A stretch of DNA of 64,000 nucleotides from PRO6 sp035565775 (GTDB lineage: Bacteria; Pseudomonadota; Alphaproteobacteria; Rhizobiales; Xanthobacteraceae): NCBI GenBank assembly GCA_035565775.1, contig DATMRW010000012.1:186001-250000 (forward strand), written 5' to 3'. Position numbers and translations under genes: made by a program. Under the pieces are notes generated by a model, which worked only from the letters and a program-made list of their open reading frames with translations, was not told where the DNA came from and did not search any database. Shown one piece after another: positions 52,829-62,222 of this stretch (the first letter of the stretch is position 1; each line of letters starts with the position of its first letter).

Positions 52829-54451
52829 CTACGCCGAGGCGACCTTCGGCGCAGCCGAAAACGCGCGCCCTGGGATCGACGCCAGCAGTGCGCGCGTATA
52901 GTCGTGCTGCGGATCGCCGAACACCTTTGCCACGGGGCCGGCTTCCACCACTTCGCCATCCTTCATCACGGCGACCAGATCGCAGATCTGGGCCGCGACG
53001 CGCAGGTCGTGGGTGATGAAGATCATCGAAAGATCGAGCCGGCTGCGGAGCTCGGCGAGCAGCTTGAGCACCTGCGCCTGCACCGAGACGTCGAGCGCCG
53101 ATACCGGCTCGTCCGCGACCAGCACCTTCGGCTTCAGCGCCAGCGCGCGGGCGAGGCCAATCCGCTGGCGCTGCCCGCCCGAAAATTCATGCGGGTAACG
53201 ATCGCTCGAGGCCGGATCGAGCCCGACCAGCGTGAACAGTTCGCGTGCCTGCGCCAATGCCTCCGCGCGCGGGGTGCCGTGAACGATCGGCCCCTGGGCG
53301 ATGAGTTCGCCGGCCTTGCGCCGCGGATTGAGCGAGGCGAACGGATCCTGAAACACCATCTGGATGTTTTTGGTTTCCGCGCGCATCTCTTCGTGGGTGA
53401 GGCTCGCGATGTCCTTGCCCTCGAGCAAAATTGCGCCGGCATTCGGCTCAACGAGGCGCAGGAGGCAGCGCGCCAGCGTGGATTTTCCGGAGCCGGATTC
53501 GCCGACGATGCCGAGGGTTGCGCCTTTCGGGAGCGCGAGCGAGACGTCCTTCACGGCATGGGTGACGCGCGCGCCGCGGCCGAGGAAGCCGCCGGTGCGA
53601 AAGGTTTTGGACACATGCTCGATGGTGAGGATCGGCGTGTCGGAAAGCGGGCGCGGCGGCGGGGCGGTGAGGCGGGGCACGGCGGCGATGAGCTGGCGCG
53701 TATACGGGTGCTGCGGCTGGTTGAGCACTTGATCGGCCGGGCCCTGTTCGGCGATGCGGCCGCTCTGCATCACGACGACGCGGTCGGCGATCTCTGCGAC
53801 GACGCCAAAATCGTGCGTGATGAAGATCACCGCCGTTCCCTTGCGCTTCTGCAGGTCGCGGATCAGCGCCAAAATCTGGGCCTGCGTGGTGACGTCGAGC
53901 GCGGTAGTCGGCTCGTCGGCGATCAGCAGTTTCGGATCGAGCGCGAGCGCCATCGCGATCATCGCGCGTTGGCGCTGACCGCCCGAGAGTTCATGGGGAT
54001 AGGCTTTGGCTGCGAGTTTTGGTTCGGGAATCCTCACCTCTTCGAGAAGCTCAAGCACGCGGGCGCGGATCTTTGCCTTCGGAAGGTCGGTGTGGATCGA
54101 AAACATCTCGCCGACCTGATCGCCGATCGTGCGCAGCGGATTGAGCGCCGTCATCGGCTCCTGAAAGATCATGGCGATCTCGGCGCCGCGCACCTTGCGC
54201 ATCTCGGCGTCGGTCAGCTTGGTGAGATCCTTGCCCTCGAACAGCACGCGGCCGCCGTCGATGGCCACGCCGCTCGGCAGAAGATGCATGATGGCGTTGG
54301 CAGTCATCGACTTGCCGGAGCCGGACTCGCCGACGACGCAGACGATCTCGTTCGCATCAACCGAGAACGAGACATCCTCCATCGCATGGGGGCGATCGGC
54401 GCCGCGCGGCAGGCTGACGCTGAGGCTGTCGAGCGTGAGAATAGCAGTCAT
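52829..54451 (-). CDS. Dipeptide/oligopeptide-type ABC transporter, fused double ATP-binding protein (DppD-DppF fusion)
   Basis: A 540-residue protein carrying two complete ABC domains. The first half has Walker A GESGSGKSMTANA, signature LSGGQRQRAMIAMAL and Walker B LLIADEPTTALD. The second, starting near residue 275, has Walker A GESGSGKSTLARC, signature FSGGQRQRIGLARAL and Walker B VLVADEPVSALD. It thus replaces the two separate ATPases of classical systems. Its start overlaps the permease stop (ATGA). It is the last gene of the five-gene operon beginning with the VOC protein. Confidence 0.93.
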   Translation of the reverse strand: MTAILTLDSLSVSLPRGADRPHAMEDVSFSVDANEIVCVVGESGSGKSMTANAIMHLLPSGVAIDGGRVLFEGKDLTKLTDAEMRKVRGAEIAMIFQEPMTALNPLRTIGDQVGEMFSIHTDLPKAKIRARVLELLEEVRIPEPKLAAKAYPHELSGGQRQRAMIAMALALDPKLLIADEPTTALDVTTQAQILALIRDLQKRKGTAVIFITHDFGVVAEIADRVVVMQSGRIAEQGPADQVLNQPQHPYTRQLIAAVPRLTAPPPRPLSDTPILTIEHVSKTFRTGGFLGRGARVTHAVKDVSLALPKGATLGIVGESGSGKSTLARCLLRLVEPNAGAILLEGKDIASLTHEEMRAETKNIQMVFQDPFASLNPRRKAGELIAQGPIVHGTPRAEALAQARELFTLVGLDPASSDRYPHEFSGGQRQRIGLARALALKPKVLVADEPVSALDVSVQAQVLKLLAELRSRLDLSMIFITHDLRVAAQICDLVAVMKDGEVVEAGPVAKVFGDPQHDYTRALLASIPGRAFSAAPKVASA

Positions 54452-55278
54452 CGGTTGTTCAGCCTTGGATTGAAGGCGTCATTCAGGCCTTGCCCGACGA
54501 GGGAGACGGCGAGCACGGTAAGGAGAATGGCGACGCCGGGAATGGCGGCGACGTACCACTGCACCCGCAGCACATCGCGCCCGAGGCCGATCAGGTTGCC
54601 CCATGAGGCGACGTTGGGATCGGACAGGCGCAGAAAGGCGAGGGCGCTTTCGAGCAAAATGGCGAGCGCCATCACGACGCTGGCATAGACGATGATCGGC
54701 GGCAGCGCGTTCGGCAAAATCTCGGAAAAGATCAGCTTGACGTCGCGCACGCCGAGCGTCTTTGCCGCCTGCACGAACTCGCGATTGCGGAGCGACAAGA
54801 ATTCCGCGCGGGTAAGCCGGGCCGGAGCGGGCCATGAGACGATGCCGATGGCGATCGTCACGGTGGTAATGTTTGAACCGAACACGGCGACGAGCACCAG
54901 CAGCAGGAGAAAGTTCGGCAGCGTCTGGAACGCCTCGGTGATCCGCATCAGAACGATGTCGGTGCGGCCGCCGTAGAACCCGGCGAGTGCGCCGATGACG
55001 ATGCCGATGACGATCGCGACCATGGTGGCGACGAGGCCGATCATCAGCGAGATCCGCGCGCCGTGAAAGATCTGGGCGGCGATGTCGCGGCCGGAATTGT
55101 CGGTGCCGAGCCAGAAGCGCGGATTGTCGAGCGGCCAGATCAGCGGCCGGCCGGCGAGGGCGAGCGGGTCGCGCGGAAAGAGCCAGCCGGCGCTTGCCGC
55201 CATGCCGATCACGACGAGCAGCAGGACGAGGCCGATGACGGCCGAGGGGCTGCGAAAATAGCTTTTAACCGCGTCCAT
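54448..55278 (-). CDS. Dipeptide-type ABC transporter permease (DppC-like)
   Basis: A 276-residue inner-membrane permease with six predicted transmembrane helices. It has the DppC-type N-terminal region, the WLGTDNSGRDIAAQIFHGARISL block, and the EAA coupling loop near residue 175 (REFVQAAKTLGVRDVKLIFSEI, in part). It pairs with the DppB-like permease immediately upstream. Confidence 0.92.
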   Translation of the reverse strand: MDAVKSYFRSPSAVIGLVLLLVVIGMAASAGWLFPRDPLALAGRPLIWPLDNPRFWLGTDNSGRDIAAQIFHGARISLMIGLVATMVAIVIGIVIGALAGFYGGRTDIVLMRITEAFQTLPNFLLLLVLVAVFGSNITTVTIAIGIVSWPAPARLTRAEFLSLRNREFVQAAKTLGVRDVKLIFSEILPNALPPIIVYASVVMALAILLESALAFLRLSDPNVASWGNLIGLGRDVLRVQWYVAAIPGVAILLTVLAVSLVGQGLNDAFNPRLNNR

Positions 55279-55281
55279 CGC

Positions 55282-56259
55282 TCACACTCCCGACGTGATG
55301 CGCGGATCGAGCCGTGCATAGAGCAGGTCGGTGAGGAAGTTCACCGCGATCACCAGAAGCGCCGAGACGAACACGATGCCGAGCAGCGTGTTGAGATCGC
55401 GCTGCACGACGGACTCATAGGCGAGGCGGCCAAGGCCCGGCAGGGAGAACACGCTCTCCACCACCACCGAGCCGCCGAGCATGGTGCCGGCCTGCAGCCC
55501 GATCAGCGTCACCATGGGCAACAGAGCATTCCGCAACACATGGCGCACGACCACGCGGGTTTCGTCGAGCCCCTTCGCGCGCGCGGTGCGGACGAAATCG
55601 AGGTTGAGCACTTCCAGCATCGAGGCGCGCATGATGCGCAGATAGATCGCAAGGAAGATGAAGCCGAGCGTCAGGGTCGGCAGCACGAGGTGGCGGGCGA
55701 TGTCGAGCGTGCGCCAGATGCCGGTCTTGGTCACGGTGATGTCTTCCAGACCGCCGGGCGGCAGCCACTGCAGATGGACCGAGAATACGACGATCGCCAT
55801 CAGCCCGAACCAGAACGAGGGCGTGGCATAAAAGATCAGGCCGAGGGTCGAGATCAGCGTGTCCGGCCATTTGTTGACACGGCGCGCGGCGATGACGCCG
55901 AACACGATGCCGAAGAAAAACGCAAAGGACAGCGAGGCGACCATCAGGAGCAGCGTGGCCGGCAAGCGTTCGGCGATCACCGTGACCACGGGCTTGCCGT
56001 AGATCGACGAGAAGCCGAGATCGAAGCGCACGAGGCGCCACAGATAATTGCCGAGCTGCGCCGGCACCGAAAGGTCGAGGCCGTAGAACTGGCGGAGCGC
56101 CTTGGCGGTTGCCGCGTCGCCGCCGCCCATTTGCGCCATCATCGCGTCCACGGTGTCGCCGGGCGCGAATTGCAGCAGCAGAAAAATCCCGATCAGGATC
56201 AGGACCAGCGTCGGGATGGAAGCGGCGAGGCGTCGCCCCGCGAGCATCAGGATGCGCAT
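55282..56259 (-). CDS. Dipeptide-type ABC transporter permease (DppB-like)
   Basis: A 325-residue permease with six predicted transmembrane helices. It shows the family N-terminus (SIPTLVLILIGIFLLLQFAPG) and the EAA loop LDFVRTARAKGLDETRVVVRHV near residue 205. It lies three bases from the DppC gene and about 110 bases after the binding-protein gene. Confidence 0.92.
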   Translation of the reverse strand: MRILMLAGRRLAASIPTLVLILIGIFLLLQFAPGDTVDAMMAQMGGGDAATAKALRQFYGLDLSVPAQLGNYLWRLVRFDLGFSSIYGKPVVTVIAERLPATLLLMVASLSFAFFFGIVFGVIAARRVNKWPDTLISTLGLIFYATPSFWFGLMAIVVFSVHLQWLPPGGLEDITVTKTGIWRTLDIARHLVLPTLTLGFIFLAIYLRIMRASMLEVLNLDFVRTARAKGLDETRVVVRHVLRNALLPMVTLIGLQAGTMLGGSVVVESVFSLPGLGRLAYESVVQRDLNTLLGIVFVSALLVIAVNFLTDLLYARLDPRITSGV

Positions 56260-56372
56260 GCATCAGCCATTGGTTGAGCACGGTGCGGCGGCGCGGGTTC
56301 CCGGCCGCCGATGCTGTCAGTCAGAAGAGAATAGGGCGGCCCATGCCGCAGGCAAGCGGCCGCGCCTTGCGA

Positions 56373-57989
56373 TTACTCCGCGATCCAGAGATCGTGCCAG
56401 GTGGACGATCCCCATCGCGGATTGTTGGAGTGGTTGCGGGCCTTGGCGCTGATCACCGATTGGAACAGTTGCTCGATCGGCGTCCAGATCGGCAGTTCGC
56501 TGTTGGCGCGCTGCTCGAACTGCGCATAGAGCGCCTTGCGCTTGGCCGGGTCGACCTCGGTCGCGGCGTCGTCGATGATCTTGTCGATCACCGGGTCGGT
56601 CCAGCCCCACTGGTTCGTCCACGGCGCACCCTTGGGCTGGCCGGAACGATACCAGACCGTGGTCGAGACGGCAGGGTCGTTGCGGTACTGGTGCCAGCCG
56701 GAGGCGAGGTCAAAGGCGTGGTCGTCATAGACCTGCTTCAGGAAGCCGCCGCCGTCGTTGCGGACGATCTCGACGCGAATGCCGATTTCCGCCAGCGACT
56801 GCTGGATGAAGGTGGCGAACAGCGAGATGTCCTCGCCCCACGGCGCGGGCAGCAGCCGCAGCGAGAAACGCGTGCCGCCAGCGCCGGCCTTGTAGCCGGC
56901 TTCGTCGAGCAGCTTTGCCGCCAGCGCCTTGTCATAGGCATATTGCGGGCCGTGGTCGGCTGGATAAAACTCCTTTGAGACCGATGGGATCGGCCCGGTG
57001 CCGACCTTGGCGAAGTCGCCCAGAAAATTGTCGATGAAGAAGGGGATGTTGATCGCGTGAGCGATCGCCTGACGGACCCGGAGATCGGCCAGTTCCTTGC
57101 GGCGGAAGTTGAACTCGATGGTGTTGGTGCGCGCGTTGCCCTCATTGCCCTTGGTGGTGACGATGAAACGCTTGTCCTTCGCGAGCCGAGCTGAATCGGA
57201 AATCGTGAGGCCCGAGAACGGGCTGAACATGATCTGCCCCGCTTCGACCTGGGCCGCGGCCGCGGCGCGGTCCGTCACCACGCGCCAGACGATGCGGTCG
57301 AGATAGGGCAGTTCGGGTCGCCAGTAGTTCGGGTTGCGGTCGGCGATGATATGCTGGCCGCGTTCGTACTGCACAAACTTGAACGGACCGGTGCCGATCG
57401 GCGCGAGGTTCGCCGGATTGGTGCGGATATCGCCGTTCTCGTAGATGTGCTTGGCGGAGATATAGCCGAGGTCTGGCAGCGCGCGCAGCAGGAGGTTGAG
57501 CGGCATCGGTCGTTCGTAGCGGAATACGGCGGTGTGGGCATCCGGCGTGTCGACCGCGGTGAGGAAGAGCTGCAGGGTCGAGCCGTAGTTCAAAATCTTC
57601 TTCCACATCTCCATCGCGGTGAAGGCGACGTCGGCGGAAGTGAACGGCTTGCCGTCATGCCAGGTCACGCCCTTGCGGAGCTTGAAGGTGATGGTCTTGC
57701 CGTCCTTCGAGGACTCCCAGCTTTCGGCCAGCACGCCGACAGGATGGCCGCCGGCATCGAGATCGACCAGCGCCTCCTGAATCTTGCCGCCGATGATGTA
57801 GACGCCGGTCGAGGCCTGCAGGCTCGGATTGAGCTGCCGCTGCTCGGCGCCGTAGTGGACCGTGAAGACCCCGCCCCTGCGCGGCGCCTCCTGCGCGAAG
57901 GATCGCGCGGGGAATATCACGTTGGCGGCGATCGCAGCCGAGGTCATCAGTGCGGCGCGGCGGGTGATTTCGAACTTGCTCTGACTCAT
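56373..57989 (-). CDS. Dipeptide-type ABC transporter substrate-binding protein (SBP_bac_5)
   Basis: A 538-residue exported binding protein. The N-terminus (SKFEITRRAALMTSAAIAAN) carries a twin-arginine motif and is cleaved near SFAQE, a Tat-type signal as is common in this family. The body has the SBP_bac_5 pattern: LAESWESSKDGKTITFKLRKG and WHDGKPFTSADVAFT, followed by the C-terminal lobe. Start ATG 57989 is preferred to a longer frame to 58061. It is the specificity component; substrates may be peptides, opines or glycosides, and the VOC/FAD neighbours hint at an unusual ligand. Confidence 0.9.
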   Translation of the reverse strand: MSQSKFEITRRAALMTSAAIAANVIFPARSFAQEAPRRGGVFTVHYGAEQRQLNPSLQASTGVYIIGGKIQEALVDLDAGGHPVGVLAESWESSKDGKTITFKLRKGVTWHDGKPFTSADVAFTAMEMWKKILNYGSTLQLFLTAVDTPDAHTAVFRYERPMPLNLLLRALPDLGYISAKHIYENGDIRTNPANLAPIGTGPFKFVQYERGQHIIADRNPNYWRPELPYLDRIVWRVVTDRAAAAAQVEAGQIMFSPFSGLTISDSARLAKDKRFIVTTKGNEGNARTNTIEFNFRRKELADLRVRQAIAHAINIPFFIDNFLGDFAKVGTGPIPSVSKEFYPADHGPQYAYDKALAAKLLDEAGYKAGAGGTRFSLRLLPAPWGEDISLFATFIQQSLAEIGIRVEIVRNDGGGFLKQVYDDHAFDLASGWHQYRNDPAVSTTVWYRSGQPKGAPWTNQWGWTDPVIDKIIDDAATEVDPAKRKALYAQFEQRANSELPIWTPIEQLFQSVISAKARNHSNNPRWGSSTWHDLWIAE

Positions 57990-58047
57990 GTCGGTCCTTC
58001 GTGCGATCTTTTGAAACGGTTTTGGCAGGTGTCTGCAGGGCGCGGTG

Positions 58048-58893
58048 TCAGGCCTGGACAAAGGAGAGGATGACGCCGGTAGCGGCCTTCGCCGGCACGC
58101 TCACCCAGTCGCCATGGGCAACGGCACCCGGCAGGCGCTTCGCCTTGTCGAGATGGTCGGTCGCGATCATGATCACGGCTGCGCCGTCGTTCACCGCCCC
58201 CTCGCGCACCGTATCCGGATAGCGCTTCGCAAATGTGTCAACGTCATAGAACAGAAATTCGGCGCGCTTGTCGCCGGAGCGGACGCGATAGCCGCCCTCG
58301 GCTGCCGTCACTTGCTGGTCAATGAGGCGTGCGAGCTGCGCCGCGGCGTCCTTGGGCGCTGCCGAAAGGATCTCAATGCACACCAGATGCTGCGCGCCAT
58401 TGGCATGGTTCTGCAATTCGGGGAGCCATACCGTTTCCGGCGTCAGATGCTGGCAGGCGAAAATGCGAAGGCCCGCGGGCGCTTCGCTTGGCGGCCAGGT
58501 GAAAATATTGAACTTTGCTTCGCCCTTGCCGCCATTCGGCAGATCGACCGGACGGCCGAAACTGAGCGGTCCGCCCGCGGCGATGCCGCGCGCCTTGAGT
58601 TCCTCAACGCCTGCCGCTGCATCGTCCGTGGTGAATGCGGCGCGCTCGATTCCTTCGCGCTCCTTCAGAAATGCAACCGTCGGCTGATTGTGCTCGGTCT
58701 CGGTCAGGATTCCGAGCAGTTCGATGTAATCGTCGCCGAAAACGATGGTGTAGTTCGCCGATCCGAGATGTGCCGAATGCGTGCCACGTGGTGACACCGT
58801 AAAGCCAAGTTTTTGCCATGCTGCGGCGGCGCCATCGAGGTTGCGGGTCGCGACCACGACATGGTCGAGGCCAACGATGTGATTGAGCGGCAT
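58048..58893 (-). CDS. VOC-superfamily protein (glyoxalase-like domain)
   Basis: A 281-residue protein opening with the VOC segment LDHVVVATRNLDGAAAAWQKLGF. A repeated beta-alpha-beta-beta-beta unit follows around 150-275. Candidate metal ligands are His10 in the first unit, His near 146 (NGAQHLVCIEI) and Glu residues such as that in YIELLG. Metal-dependent isomerase, dioxygenase or resistance activities all occur in this fold. I start at ATG 58893; the frame to 58989 is not family-like. It is first in the peptide-transporter operon and divergent from the FAD oxidoreductase gene. Confidence 0.82.
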   Translation of the reverse strand: MPLNHIVGLDHVVVATRNLDGAAAAWQKLGFTVSPRGTHSAHLGSANYTIVFGDDYIELLGILTETEHNQPTVAFLKEREGIERAAFTTDDAAAGVEELKARGIAAGGPLSFGRPVDLPNGGKGEAKFNIFTWPPSEAPAGLRIFACQHLTPETVWLPELQNHANGAQHLVCIEILSAAPKDAAAQLARLIDQQVTAAEGGYRVRSGDKRAEFLFYDVDTFAKRYPDTVREGAVNDGAAVIMIATDHLDKAKRLPGAVAHGDWVSVPAKAATGVILSFVQA

Positions 58894-59145
58894 GACGTCT
58901 CCTTGCGGCTTTGATCCGGCCAGAACTTGGGGCAGAGCAGCGGCCCGTGGCCCTCCAGAACACCAGGAAATGTGAATTTTTTTCTTCAAAAACGCAAGCA
59001 GTCGGAAGGCGATGGGTGGTTTTTGCTAAAAACGACCTGGTGGGTGGCAAGATTTTCTAGTCTCTTCGGGAAGGTCTCGACGAAATCCTCCCGCCCGGTC
59101 GATAACTCGATTGCGGCGAAAAAATCGCGATGCTAGATCGAACGC

Positions 59146-60606
59146 ATGGATGCGCCTTCTGCGGGACCGCACGACGTAGCGGTTGCTCGCGATCTCGAAA
59201 AACTCGGCCTGCCGCCGGATAACTGGCCTGCGACGGTGCGGGGACCGGACGGAAAGACTGCGCTCGATGTCCTGGTCGTCGGCGCGGGGATGAACGGCAT
59301 TGCGGCCACTGCGAGCCTGATGTTCAAAGGCGTGCGCAACCTTCTCCTGATCGACGAATCCGAGCCGGGGCAGGAGGGGCCGTGGCTCACCTTCGCCCGC
59401 ATGGGAACGCTGCGCTCGCCGAAGCACCTGCCGGGGCCGGCGCTGAATATCCCCTCGCTGACCTACCGTGCGTGGCACGAGGCGCGGTTCGGCATCGAGA
59501 GCTGGGATGCGCTTTACAAAATCCCGAACGAGCTCTGGGCCGAATACTTGTCATGGGTGCAGCGGGTTCTGCACCTGCCGGTGCGGCATCGCACGCGGCT
59601 GGTGTCGCTCCATCAGGCCGGGCGCTTTCTTCGCGCGGTTCTCGATGCCGATGGCGTGACGCGCGAAATTTTCGCGCGCAGGGTCATTCTGGCGACGGGC
59701 CGCCGCGGCGCCGGCGGCGACGACTGGCCAGGCTTCATCGATCGCGCACTGGTCCCACAGCTTGCCGCCCATACCAACGATCCGATCGACTTCGCCCGCC
59801 TGCGCGGCCGCTCGATTGCAATCGTCGGCGGCGGCGCTTCGGCCTGGGACAACGCCGCGACCGCGCTCGAACTCGGCGCGGGACGCGTCGACATGTATGT
59901 CCGTCGCAAGGTGCTGCCGCAGGTCAACAAGGGGAGGGGGGCGGCCTTTCCCGGCTTTCTCTACGGCTGGGAGGCCCTCTCCGACGCCGACCGCTGGCAG
60001 TTCATGGTCTATCTCAACGACGTGCAGTCGCCTGTTCCGCACGAAACCATTCACCGCACGGTGAAGCTGCCGAATTTTCACATCCATCTTGGCTGCCCGG
60101 TGAGATCAGTGCGCGGCGGCGAGGGTGGCGTGCTGGTGACGATCGCAGATGATCCGCAGCCGCGCCGTCATGATTTCGCGATCGTCGGCACCGGCTTTCG
60201 GGTCGATGCGGCAGCGATCAGCGAACTTTCGGATTTCGCGGATGACATCGCCACCTGGGGCGACGTCTACCAGCCGCCGGAAAATCTGCGGCACGGCGAT
60301 CTTGCCCGATATCCTTATCTCGGCTCGGGTTTTGAGCTGACAGAGAAGCGGCCGGGAGCGGCGCCGCTGCTCGGCCACATCCATCTCGTCAATCACGGCG
60401 CTGCCTTGAGCCACACCGCGATTGCGAGCGATATTCCCGGCGTCAACATCGCAGCCGAGCGGGTGTCGACTGCCATCGTCGCCTCGCTTTTCCGCGAGGA
60501 CTGGGACGCGATGCGCCAGCGCGTGGAAGATTTCGACGAGCCGGAGCTGGAGGGGACGCCGTTTTTCGTTCCCCCGAACAAGCCCGGCGGCGGCAGCGCG
60601 GACTGA
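59146..60606 (+). CDS. FAD/NAD(P)-binding oxidoreductase (flavin-monooxygenase-like)
   Basis: A 486-residue flavoprotein with two nucleotide-binding motifs: LVVGAGMNGIAATASLM near residue 42-60 for FAD and IAIVGGGASAWDNAATALE near 225 for NAD(P)H. The order and spacing match class B-type monooxygenase-like and reductase-like proteins, though I did not find the classic FXGXXXHXXXW/P fingerprint. It lies divergent from the VOC-peptide transporter operon with a 252-base gap, so common regulation is likely. It would oxidise, hydroxylate or reduce the compound imported by that transporter, which is inference. Confidence 0.82.
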   Translation: MDAPSAGPHDVAVARDLEKLGLPPDNWPATVRGPDGKTALDVLVVGAGMNGIAATASLMFKGVRNLLLIDESEPGQEGPWLTFARMGTLRSPKHLPGPALNIPSLTYRAWHEARFGIESWDALYKIPNELWAEYLSWVQRVLHLPVRHRTRLVSLHQAGRFLRAVLDADGVTREIFARRVILATGRRGAGGDDWPGFIDRALVPQLAAHTNDPIDFARLRGRSIAIVGGGASAWDNAATALELGAGRVDMYVRRKVLPQVNKGRGAAFPGFLYGWEALSDADRWQFMVYLNDVQSPVPHETIHRTVKLPNFHIHLGCPVRSVRGGEGGVLVTIADDPQPRRHDFAIVGTGFRVDAAAISELSDFADDIATWGDVYQPPENLRHGDLARYPYLGSGFELTEKRPGAAPLLGHIHLVNHGAALSHTAIASDIPGVNIAAERVSTAIVASLFREDWDAMRQRVEDFDEPELEGTPFFVPPNKPGGGSAD

Positions 60607-60725
60607 ACGGCCTGCGCAATTTCTACTTCGAAACGCGGCAAATGTTGCCGCGCTAGGCAAATGCGCCCCGGTCGCGGGCGTTCATCGTCTTTCCGAACTC
60701 ATTGAAAAACATCATTAATCCGAGT

Positions 60726-60741
60726 TGGCACGCGCCTTGCG
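60726..60741 (+). promoter_or_regulatory. Sigma-54-type promoter of flgE
   Basis: TGGCACG, four bases, then TTGCG gives the -24 GG and -12 GC elements with exactly ten bases between them, the canonical RpoN spacing. Transcription would begin about 12 bases downstream, roughly 55 bases before the flgE start. Confidence 0.8.
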
Positions 60742-60804
60742 CTGTCATGCGCAGTAACGTCCGCGGCGTGTCGGTTACGCGGGTAAAAAATTCGGAGACG
60801 ATTG

Positions 60805-62178
60805 ATGGGTATCTTCGGCGCACTTACCACCTCTGTGGCTGGCCTTCGCGCGGGTTCTTATGCGCTCGAAAACATTTCGGGCAATATTGCGAATTCCCAG
60901 ACGACTGCGTTCAAGCGCGTCGACACTGCCTTCATCGATCTCATCCCCTCGACGAGCGTGAACCAGCAGCTCTCGGGCAGCGTTACCACGCAGTCGCGCA
61001 GCACCAACACGGTGCAGGGCGGCCTGGAGAACGCTTCGGTCGCCACCTACATGGCGATCAACGGCCAGGGATTCTTCGTGGTGCAGAAGCCCGGCAGCTT
61101 CGCCGACAACAACCCGGTGTTTACCGGCGTCGACATGTACACCCGTCGCGGCGATTTCATGCTCGACAAGAACGGCTATCTCGTCAACGGCGCCGGCTAC
61201 TACCTCGAAGGCATTTTGATCGACCCGGCGACCGGCAATCTTTCCGGCAGCGCGCCGTCGGTTCTCAAGTTCGAGAATAACCTGCTGCCTGCCCGCTCGA
61301 CGACCCGGATCGACTATCGCGCCAACCTTCCGCAGTATCCGCTGACGACCAATGCCGACCCGGCGGTGCCGGGCTCCGAACTGCTCAATCCCGCCGACTT
61401 CGCCAACGATCCGACCACTGGCGGCACCGGCGTCGTGACCGGCGTCGATGCCCAGACTTTCGTCGACAACTCGATCGCGGGCGGCGCGCTGACTGTCTAT
61501 GACCCGGTCGGCTCGCCGGTCAATCTGCAACTGCGCTGGGCGAAGGTCGACAACTCGGCAAGCGGCGGCGCCGACACGTGGAACCTGTTCTACCTGACCG
61601 ATTCCAATGCCACTGGCTCGGCGGCGGCATGGCAGAACGCCGGAGTTGATTTCACCTTCGGTCCGAACGGTCAGCCCAACCCGCCGATCTCGTCGCTGAC
61701 CCTCACCAATGCGACCGTTAACGGCGTCCAGCTCGGCGACGTGAGCATGTTCTTCGGTACCGGCGGCATGACGCAGTTTGCCGATCCGAACGGCAACGTG
61801 CAGGTCAATCAGATTCAGCAGGATGGCTATCCGGCCGGCTTCCTGCAGTCGGTCTCGATGGGCGAAAACGGCCGCATCGTCGGCAACTATTCCAACGGCC
61901 GCAATATCGACCTCGCGCAGGTGGTGCTCGCCAACTTCAACGGCCCGGACTTCCTGAAGCGCGTCGATGGCGGCGCCTTCGAGGCGACCGATCAATCCGG
62001 CCAGGCGATCTATCGTCAGGGCGGCAATATCATCGGCTCGGCGCTCGAAGGTTCGAACGTCGATATCGCCGATGAATTCACCAAGCTCATCATCACGCAG
62101 CAGGCCTATTCGGCGAATACCAAGGTGATCACGACCACCAACTCGATGGTTCAGGATCTGATCAACGTCATCCGCTGA
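60805..62178 (+). CDS. flgE: Flagellar hook protein FlgE
   Basis: A 457-residue axial flagellar protein. The N-terminal D0 helix contains TTSVAGLRAGSYALENISGN and the family NSQTTAFKR. The middle is a Gly/Asn/Thr-rich hook domain (FlgE_D2-type). The C-terminal D0 helix reads GSNVDIADEFTKLIITQQAY and NSMVQDLINVIR. It polymerises outside the cell into the hook joining rod and filament. The ATG at 60805 follows GGAGACG; the preceding TTG is rejected. It is preceded by a sigma-54-type promoter, matching the class III/IV hook genes of other alphaproteobacteria. Confidence 0.95.
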   Translation: MGIFGALTTSVAGLRAGSYALENISGNIANSQTTAFKRVDTAFIDLIPSTSVNQQLSGSVTTQSRSTNTVQGGLENASVATYMAINGQGFFVVQKPGSFADNNPVFTGVDMYTRRGDFMLDKNGYLVNGAGYYLEGILIDPATGNLSGSAPSVLKFENNLLPARSTTRIDYRANLPQYPLTTNADPAVPGSELLNPADFANDPTTGGTGVVTGVDAQTFVDNSIAGGALTVYDPVGSPVNLQLRWAKVDNSASGGADTWNLFYLTDSNATGSAAAWQNAGVDFTFGPNGQPNPPISSLTLTNATVNGVQLGDVSMFFGTGGMTQFADPNGNVQVNQIQQDGYPAGFLQSVSMGENGRIVGNYSNGRNIDLAQVVLANFNGPDFLKRVDGGAFEATDQSGQAIYRQGGNIIGSALEGSNVDIADEFTKLIITQQAYSANTKVITTTNSMVQDLINVIR

Positions 62179-62222
62179 TCCACGCCGCTGCCGCTTCGGT
62201 AGCCTGACATAGGTTTTTTGTC

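Noticed and set aside
55063..56277. A 404-codon plus-strand ORF
   Set aside because: Antisense to the DppB/DppC permease genes; the highly charged composition is the usual mirror of membrane-protein codons.
62179..62222. A possible ribosome-site-sequestering hairpin before flgK
   Set aside because: The TGACA...TGTCA stem is only five base pairs and is too weak to claim as a regulatory element.
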